Origin: a virus
Direction: 5' to 3' (one strand)
DNA length: 64,000 bases
Virus record (IMG/VR): IMGVR_UViG_3300032307_000731
Coordinates: 1 to 64,000 of that record
Shown: positions 58,302-64,000 of the stretch, one piece after another
Layout of the letters: the number at the start of each line of letters is the position of its first letter
Position numbering within the stretch: the first letter of the stretch is position 1
Notes under the pieces: model-generated
Told to the model about the DNA's origin: nothing
The model's input: only the letters and a program-made list of their open reading frames with translations
The model's database searches: none
Translations under genes and position numbers: made by a program

Positions 58302-60101
58302 ATGAGATTATTAAAATTCCTTAATCAAAATATATTGAATGAGGTTTCTGAAAAAGTTAAGAACCAATTATATTCAAAATTTAAAGATGATACTTCTGAT
58401 AGCCGTGAAGTTATAGTATCATATATTGATTTATTTGACCGATACAAAGATAGTTTGTCTTCTGATAAGAGAGATATTACAAAATATTCATATAATGAGT
58501 TAAAATCATTAGTGGATTCAAAACAAAATGCCAAACTAATTTCTGACATTTTTAAACAATTTAAGAAAAAAGAAAAAGGAATTGAAAATAATGTATTAAA
58601 AAAATACATTAAAAAGTTTTTGGAAATCCAATCAGAACTTCCAAAAGAGTTTCAAGATATAACCAAACTAAAATTTTTACAAGTAGTTAAACTAATTGAC
58701 AAAGCGTATTCTCAAATATTAACTAATAAGATGATTGAAAAATTTTCTGAAGAGAATCCAAATTTAACAAAAGACCAAATTGTTTTTTATCTTGACACAT
58801 ATAATGAGAATTTTGATTTAATTCCATTTGAAACAAAAGGTATTGATAAAATGTCTTTTGATGAGTTGGAACATTTGTTGGATGGGTTAGAAGGAAAAAA
58901 AGACGCTACCGACAAAAGCAAAGAAGAGGTCGGTGACATTGATTTGAAATATGACCAAAACAATTTGAAAATATTTGCACCAAAAACAAAAGACCAATGT
59001 ATTCGTTTAAAAAATGGTAGAGGTTGGTGTACTAGTCGTGAAGGTAGTGGTAATATGTATTACAATTATAGATTAGGTAGTGAAAGAACTCTTTATTATG
59101 TAATTGATGAAGACAAAAGTTTTGATGATTTAAACTTTGCAACCGTAATTCTTGTTGACCCTAATGGAAGAAAATCAATGGCAGATAAATCTAACTCGGG
59201 AAAATATGGAGGTAGTACTAATTTACCTTGGGATGAGATTGTTTCAAAAGTGCCAAAACTTAAAGGGTTAGAAAATATTTTTGTACCGGAACCTTTAACT
59301 CAACAGGAAAGAGAATTGATTAATACAGTTAAAAATGTAAGGGTTGGTGATAATCCAATGGAGTCTTTTGAAAACCCACAACAAGTAGAAATGTGGTTAG
59401 AGTATAATAGCCCAAATTTAAACGATATTCAATATTCTAATTTAACTCCGGACTTAAAGAAAAAATACATTGCGTTAGGAATGAACTTAACTTCTCCAAT
59501 GATTAAATCTTCCGAACCTGAAGTGTTAAAATATTATATTAGTAAAAAAATTGATGTAATTAAAAATAAGGACATTAGTAGTTTAACGAATGAAGAAATT
59601 TCATTATTAGAAACTCCTATGTTGAAAAAACTTAAAGAAGAGTTAAAACCAAAATTTGCAAATTCATTAACTTCTAATGGTGATAGATTAATAATTGATG
59701 ATTTTGAGAGAGGTTCTGCAGCTAAATTTATTAGATTGTATGGGTTAGAGGATTTATTTTCAAATATACCTAAAACTATTACAGAATTCCAAATTCAAAA
59801 TAAAACACAGAACGTGGTTAATATCACAATCCCTCAAGACATTGGAAGGTTTAAAGATTTGGATATGATTATGTTAGATAATTGTATAAGTTCTATACCT
59901 GATAGTGTTTGTACTTTACCAAAATTAAGATTTTTATCTTTAATTAACAATGAAAGATTAACATCCATTCCTGAATGTATTGCCAATTTACCAACGATAA
60001 TATTTCTTAATCTTAAAAATAGTAAAAATGTAGTTATACCTGAAAACATTAAACAAAGAGGTAACGACATGGGTGGCGGAATGTGGGATTTAGGAGAATA
60101 A
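58302..60101 (+). CDS. Large protein with WCTS motif and leucine-rich repeats
   Basis: The protein has 599 residues. The start MRLLKFLNQNILNEVSEKV resembles a terminal tag. Residues about 10-200 are helical. A domain at about 225-300 has CIRLKNGRGWCTSREGSGNM, then YYVIDEDKSFDDLNFAT, a pattern seen in several phage proteins of unknown role. After a helical linker, residues 500-590 are leucine-rich repeats (FKDLDMIMLDNCISSIPDSV, LPKLRFLSLINNERLTSIPE), probably for protein binding. No signal peptide. It lies between neck and tail-completion genes. Confidence 0.65.
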   Translation: MRLLKFLNQNILNEVSEKVKNQLYSKFKDDTSDSREVIVSYIDLFDRYKDSLSSDKRDITKYSYNELKSLVDSKQNAKLISDIFKQFKKKEKGIENNVLKKYIKKFLEIQSELPKEFQDITKLKFLQVVKLIDKAYSQILTNKMIEKFSEENPNLTKDQIVFYLDTYNENFDLIPFETKGIDKMSFDELEHLLDGLEGKKDATDKSKEEVGDIDLKYDQNNLKIFAPKTKDQCIRLKNGRGWCTSREGSGNMYYNYRLGSERTLYYVIDEDKSFDDLNFATVILVDPNGRKSMADKSNSGKYGGSTNLPWDEIVSKVPKLKGLENIFVPEPLTQQERELINTVKNVRVGDNPMESFENPQQVEMWLEYNSPNLNDIQYSNLTPDLKKKYIALGMNLTSPMIKSSEPEVLKYYISKKIDVIKNKDISSLTNEEISLLETPMLKKLKEELKPKFANSLTSNGDRLIIDDFERGSAAKFIRLYGLEDLFSNIPKTITEFQIQNKTQNVVNITIPQDIGRFKDLDMIMLDNCISSIPDSVCTLPKLRFLSLINNERLTSIPECIANLPTIIFLNLKNSKNVVIPENIKQRGNDMGGGMWDLGE

Positions 60102-60119
60102 TTAAAAAAAAAATAAAAA

Positions 60120-61157
60120 ATGCCATTACCAAAGAAAGTAATACCAACATTACCATTAGTACCACAGAAGACATTGTCTGCTCGTAGGGAACAATTGTTG
60201 GAGTATATCAACAAAGACGGAACTTATTTACCTAAGTCGGTATTACATGCCGATTTGGATAGAGGAATGTTGGATTTTGTTAAAAACGATTTAGAGGTTA
60301 TTACCGCAGGAAAAGTGGTTCCAATGGTGGATATTATAATTACAACACAAAACTGGACTCAATATGTTGAGACTGCCTTATTTGTTGATTTAGATTATAA
60401 CCCATCCCCGCCTTTTATCACGGTAGTTAGAAGTCCTGAAGTTAAGTTTGGTACCAATCCATCATTACAATATACAATCCCTGATAGAAAACAATTCTAC
60501 TACGCGTCTGTTCCAACTTGGAATGGAAACGAACAGGGGATGGATATTTACACAATACCTCAACCGGTTCCCGTAGATATCAATTATAGTGTGAAGATTA
60601 TTTGTAATCGTATGAGAGAACTTAATCAGTTGAATAAAGTGATTATGCAAAAGTTTTCATCAAGACAAGCTTACACATTTATTAAAGGTCAGTATGTTCC
60701 AATCGTAATGAGTAATGTTTCTGATGAATCACAAATGAGTTTGGATTCAAGAAAGTATTATGTTCAAAGTTATGACTTCACCATGTTAGGTTATTTAATA
60801 GATGAAGAAGAGTTTGAAGTTAAACCGGCAATTGCAAGGGTTACTCAACTTATGGAATTAACAGGAACAGGTAATACCAAAAGAGAAAAATACCCAAAGA
60901 ACCCGAATGAATTTTTAGAAAATTATTTATTTGTTGTGGGTAATGATAGTTTAAGTGATGTGGTTGCTTATACCGCAAATCTTTCATTTTCAAATTGGGT
61001 TAATGTAGATTCGTATGATGTCTATATTAATGGTGATTATTTTGGTACCGACGTTCAAAATATTCAAATAACAACAAATGATATTTTACGAATTGATGTT
61101 GTTAAAACTGATGATACTTTAGAGTCAACAATTCAGTTCGAAAACTTACTTGTTTAA
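60120..61157 (+). CDS. Tail completion/sheath-terminator protein, gp15-like
   Basis: The protein has 345 residues. Residues about 100-225 resemble T4 gp15-type tail terminators: FVDLDYNPSPPFI, QPVPVDINYSVKIICNRMRE, a helix with KVIMQKFSSRQAY, and YYVQSYDFTMLGYLIDEEEF. An extra C-terminal beta domain (about 255-345) follows. It would cap the tail tube and sheath and join them to the neck. The place just before the sheath gene supports this. Confidence 0.55.
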   Translation: MPLPKKVIPTLPLVPQKTLSARREQLLEYINKDGTYLPKSVLHADLDRGMLDFVKNDLEVITAGKVVPMVDIIITTQNWTQYVETALFVDLDYNPSPPFITVVRSPEVKFGTNPSLQYTIPDRKQFYYASVPTWNGNEQGMDIYTIPQPVPVDINYSVKIICNRMRELNQLNKVIMQKFSSRQAYTFIKGQYVPIVMSNVSDESQMSLDSRKYYVQSYDFTMLGYLIDEEEFEVKPAIARVTQLMELTGTGNTKREKYPKNPNEFLENYLFVVGNDSLSDVVAYTANLSFSNWVNVDSYDVYINGDYFGTDVQNIQITTNDILRIDVVKTDDTLESTIQFENLLV

Positions 61158-61315
61158 TTTTCCCCATATATATCTTTCTTTTCTTTACAGGTATCTACAA
61201 TTAATTTTTCTAAAAATTTGTACATCTTTAAACCTCGTTTTTCACAATACTTTTTTAGTATCTCGTGGATGGCGGGGTCTATTTTAATATTCTTGATTTC
61301 TTTCGTCTGTTTCAT
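61154..61315 (-). CDS. Ribbon-helix-helix regulator (53 residues)
   Basis: The protein has 53 residues. A beta strand (KNIKIDPAIHEILKKYC) and two helices (EILKKYCEKRGLK, then YKFLEKLIVDTCKEKK) give the ribbon-helix-helix pattern of Arc/MetJ-type repressors. Its stop codon overlaps the end of the gp15-like gene tail to tail. Directly upstream of its start are two AGGTAGAA direct repeats 11 bases apart, a likely operator. It may control its own gene and perhaps the divergent tail sheath gene. Confidence 0.75.
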   Translation of the reverse strand: MKQTKEIKNIKIDPAIHEILKKYCEKRGLKMYKFLEKLIVDTCKEKKDIYGEN

Positions 61316-61334
61316 AGGTAGAAAAAAGGTAGAA
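61316..61334. promoter_or_regulatory. Direct-repeat operator candidate
   Basis: AGGTAGAA occurs at 61316-61323 and 61327-61334, exactly 11 bases apart (one DNA turn). It touches the start codon of the ribbon-helix-helix gene, where a bound dimer pair would block expression. Confidence 0.5.
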
Positions 61335-61363
61335 TTTATTCATACTCTTTATTAATAGATATT

Positions 61364-61371
61364 CAAAAGTA
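61364..61371 (-). promoter_or_regulatory. Possible host-type -7 element
   Basis: Reads TACTTTTG on the minus strand, a match to TAnnTTTG, 48 bases upstream of the start at 61315. At the 19-base spacing the upstream box is TTAG rather than TTTG, so this is weaker than the three promoters at 1732, 3256 and 5637. Confidence 0.35.
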
Positions 61372-61394
61372 AAGTTTTTTCACATTCTATCTAA

Positions 61395-61401
61395 TATTTA
61401 T
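61395..61401 (+). promoter_or_regulatory. Candidate late promoter motif TATTTAT
   Basis: TATTTAT ends 34 bases before the tail sheath start at 61436, as expected for a strongly expressed late gene. Confidence 0.5.
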
Positions 61402-61435
61402 CAATAAAATAAATCTGCAATAGAATAATTTAATA

Positions 61436-64000
61436 ATGGCAACAGCACAAGCAAATCAAAAAGTTTTCGTTTCACCAGGAGTTTATACTTCAGAAACTGA
61501 CTTATCATTCGTAGCACAAAGTGTGGGTGTTACAACCCTAGGTTTAGTTGGTGAAACTTTAAGAGGTCCAGCGTTCGAACCGGTATTCATTACAAACTAC
61601 GACGAATTCCAAGCCTTTTTCGGAGGAACAGAACCGACAAAATTCGTAAACACACAAATCCCTAAATATGAGGCTGCTTATATCGCAAAATCTTACTTAC
61701 AACAATCAAATCAATTGTTTGTTACAAGAATCTTAGGTTTATCGGGATATGATGCGGGTCCATCTTGGAGTATTAGAGTTACTGCAAATGTTGACCCAAC
61801 AACAATAATCCAAAGTCCAACAGGTGTTACATCTTGGAATAGAAGTTTTACAGGAGCCACTAGTGGTGGTACCGTTGATTTCGTTTCAGGTTCGTTCCCA
61901 TTAGCGATTCAAGCAAATTTAGATACTCAATATAGATTATCTGATGGTAGTACATCTACACTTGATGATGATTTTACCGCAAACATTTACAATGCGGTTG
62001 GGAATAATACTTTAACTGCGACAACAGCTTTCATTTATGGAGCAATTCCTGAGACAGATTATTATGATATCACTGATAACTACACAACAGTTATAAATGA
62101 ATATGGTTCTGATACTAATAACTTAGCAACTAATGATTTATCTGCATCTGAAAATGACCCATGGTTTTATGCAAACTTTAACAATTATGTTGGTAACTCT
62201 TATTCAGGTTATTCATTTGATTATAACATAAGTGCTTTAGAAGTAACAGGAGTAGGAAATTCACAAACTTTTTCGGGTACAATTTCAGGTAATTATTATA
62301 CATTTATTGGTACTGCTTACACTGAATTTAATAATATGGTTGTTGCAACACTTCGTTCAAGAGGTATTTCATTATATACTAATAGTTCATCAAGTGATAA
62401 TCACGGACAAATCTATGAAGTAAATAATGAAAACAATGTTACAATTTTAAATACTGACCAATATGCTGATATTGATAAAAATCCATTTGCGTCGTTTGGT
62501 TTATCAGGTGTTACTAAAGATGGTGATACTTTCACATTTGAAACTAACTTATCAGCAACTTCATCTAAGTTTATTACAAAAGTATTAGGTGTTGATAATT
62601 TTGGAAAATCAAGAAATGAAGTTCCTTTATTTGTTGAAGAAATTTATCCAAACTCATTAGCTTACGCTTACAATCAAGGATATATTAAAGGTATTAATCC
62701 TGAATTAATTGCATTACCTGAGGCTAGAAGTCAACAATCAAATTCAATTGCTTATAGTGTTGAAAGATATCAATCACCTAGTACACCTTATTTAGTATCA
62801 GAATTAAGAGGTAATAAAGTTTATAAATTATTCAAATTTGTTTCAATCTCTGATGGTGACGCAGCGAACACTGAGGTTAAAGTGTCGATAGCTAACTTAT
62901 CATTCAATAACATGACATTTGATGTATTAGTAAGAAATTTCTTTGATACGGATTCAAACCCAGTTGTTATTGAGAAATTTACTAATTGTAACTTGGACCC
63001 TAACTCTAACAACTTTGTCGCTAAGAAAATCGGTTCAACAAATGGGGAGTACGCATTATTATCGAAATATGTGATGATTGAAATGGCGGACGAAGCACCA
63101 ATTGACGCGATACCTTGTGGTTTTGAAGGATATATTCAAAGAGAATATGATTCGGTTACTAACCCGTCTCCATACCCTGTATTTAAAACGAAATATTTCT
63201 TCCCGGGTGAGACAATTGCTAATCCACCATTTGGAAACGCTAGTGGAAGTTCAAATTTAGTTGAATCTCCTGGTGATATTGTTAGAAGAACTTATTTAGG
63301 TTTCTCAACACAATATGGTATTGACGAATCATTCTTATCATATAAAGGAAGACAAAATCCTGCATCTTGGGTTAACTCTATAACACCTGTTGAAGGTGCT
63401 GCTTGGAACTATGTAAGTAAAGGTTTCCATATGGACTCCGGAGCAACAGTTGTAACAATTTCAAATAGTTATGACACGAGTGGTCAAACTGCTTTTGAAT
63501 GTGGTGTTGCTGACTTTAGAACAGACCCTGAAACTCAAGAGAATCCATATTACTTTATTTTCTCAAGAAAGTATACTTTATGTTTTGCTGGAGGGTTTGA
63601 TGGATGGGACATTTATAGAGAATATCGTACAAATGAAGATAGATTCCAATTAGGTCAATCAGGATTTTTAGCAGGAGCATCGGTATCAACAAGATATCCA
63701 AATGCAACGGGTGAAGGTTTATTCAAACGTATTGTAGTTGAAAATAATACTCAAGATTTTGCAAACACTGACTATTACGCTTACTTACTTGGTATATTAA
63801 CATTTGCAAATCCTGAGGCGACTAATATTAATGTATTAGCAACAGCAAGTATTGATTATGTTAATAACTCAAACTTAGTTGAGGAAACAATTGATATGGT
63901 TCAATTCCAAAGAGCGGATTCTGTTTATATTACTACAACTCCTGATTATAGAATGTATACACCGGATTCAACAAATCCACAAGACGTTATCTATTCTCAA
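61436..64000 (+). CDS. Tail sheath protein, gp18-like (partial, runs off the window)
   Basis: At least 855 residues are encoded without a stop to the end of the window; T4 gp18 has 659. The start MATAQANQKVFVSPGVYTSE and TLGLVGETLRGPAFEPVFI are typical sheath N-terminal sequences, and LCFAGGFDGWDIYREYRTNE near residue 720 is the conserved GGFDGWD part of the core. The region about residues 110-370 is rich in Ser, Thr, Asn and Gly and may be an enlarged surface-exposed domain. The sheath contracts to drive the tube through the cell envelope. Confidence 0.95.
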   Translation, partial: MATAQANQKVFVSPGVYTSETDLSFVAQSVGVTTLGLVGETLRGPAFEPVFITNYDEFQAFFGGTEPTKFVNTQIPKYEAAYIAKSYLQQSNQLFVTRILGLSGYDAGPSWSIRVTANVDPTTIIQSPTGVTSWNRSFTGATSGGTVDFVSGSFPLAIQANLDTQYRLSDGSTSTLDDDFTANIYNAVGNNTLTATTAFIYGAIPETDYYDITDNYTTVINEYGSDTNNLATNDLSASENDPWFYANFNNYVGNSYSGYSFDYNISALEVTGVGNSQTFSGTISGNYYTFIGTAYTEFNNMVVATLRSRGISLYTNSSSSDNHGQIYEVNNENNVTILNTDQYADIDKNPFASFGLSGVTKDGDTFTFETNLSATSSKFITKVLGVDNFGKSRNEVPLFVEEIYPNSLAYAYNQGYIKGINPELIALPEARSQQSNSIAYSVERYQSPSTPYLVSELRGNKVYKLFKFVSISDGDAANTEVKVSIANLSFNNMTFDVLVRNFFDTDSNPVVIEKFTNCNLDPNSNNFVAKKIGSTNGEYALLSKYVMIEMADEAPIDAIPCGFEGYIQREYDSVTNPSPYPVFKTKYFFPGETIANPPFGNASGSSNLVESPGDIVRRTYLGFSTQYGIDESFLSYKGRQNPASWVNSITPVEGAAWNYVSKGFHMDSGATVVTISNSYDTSGQTAFECGVADFRTDPETQENPYYFIFSRKYTLCFAGGFDGWDIYREYRTNEDRFQLGQSGFLAGASVSTRYPNATGEGLFKRIVVENNTQDFANTDYYAYLLGILTFANPEATNINVLATASIDYVNNSNLVEETIDMVQFQRADSVYITTTPDYRMYTPDSTNPQDVIYSQ

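Noticed and set aside
1-64000. tRNA genes, which many large phages carry
   Set aside because: No cloverleaf-like sequence with a T-loop GTTCRA and acceptor pairing was noticed by eye; a covariance search would be needed to exclude them fully.
1-64000. The window as an integrated prophage or host chromosome segment
   Set aside because: No integrase, attachment-like repeat or host housekeeping gene is seen, while replication, late sigma and tail genes of a lytic T4-like phage are present.

Overview
The window is part of the genome of a large, AT-rich (roughly 70% A+T) tailed phage with a contractile, T4-type tail that infects a member of the Bacteroidota, most likely a flavobacterium. Evidence for a T4-like myovirus: a tail sheath protein (gp18 type), a family B DNA polymerase (gp43 type), a gp55-like late sigma factor, a baseplate protein with a gp5-type OB fold, probable neck and tail-completion proteins in gp13-gp14-gp15-gp18 order, PhoH, dUTPase, a DEDD exonuclease and an SNF2 helicase. 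Evidence for the host: signal peptides ending in SFGQ, TFSQ or AFSQ, a Bacteroidota-type TonB-dependent receptor, promoters of the TTTG-19 bp-TAnnTTTG type, and starts preceded by A/T-rich leaders rather than Shine-Dalgarno sequences.

Layout. 1-8545 is an accessory region on mixed strands: two OmpA-like proteins sharing an N-terminal module, three minus-strand genes each with its own host-type promoter, small zinc-ribbon and cysteine-rich proteins, and a full-length TonB-dependent receptor. 8598-15017 (minus) holds baseplate and virion proteins. 15044-34189 (minus) mixes the late sigma factor, PhoH, dUTPase and an exonuclease with a large carbohydrate block: GDP-mannose dehydratase, GDP-fucose synthase, GT11 fucosyltransferase, an acetyltransferase, a FkbM methyltransferase and about nine other glycosyltransferases. 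34214-41543 (plus) encodes fibre or adhesin proteins, three of them with long Thr/Pro repeat stalks. 41619-47959 (plus) encodes six more glycosyltransferase-like proteins, led by one of the polypeptide GlcNAc-transferase family. 47976-51175 holds a small virion protein and the DNA polymerase. 51206-56385 (minus) contains a gp13-like neck protein, a superoxide dismutase fused to a nuclease-like domain, an SNF2 helicase and a SET-domain protein. 56458-64000 (plus) contains gp14-like, gp15-like and tail sheath genes with accessory genes between them, plus a 53-residue ribbon-helix-helix gene on the minus strand.

How the parts may fit together. A motif, TATTTAT, lies just upstream of at least 16 genes or gene blocks on both strands and is a candidate late promoter for the gp55-like sigma factor. 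Three isolated genes instead carry host vegetative promoters, as expected of morons expressed early or throughout infection. The mucin-like Thr/Pro stalks lie next to a polypeptide GlcNAc-transferase homologue and in a genome with about 16 glycosyltransferase genes. This suggests that the phage glycosylates its own fibres, possibly with fucose-containing glycans. A short terminal signature (ESxLxxI...I) recurs on otherwise unrelated small proteins and may be a shared targeting tag.

No tRNA, rRNA, CRISPR array, transposase or integrase was recognised. No gene-free stretch exceeds 300 bases; the longest are about 230 bases (5612-5842) and about 170 bases (3239-3410). All assignments come from reading motifs by eye; no database search was run.
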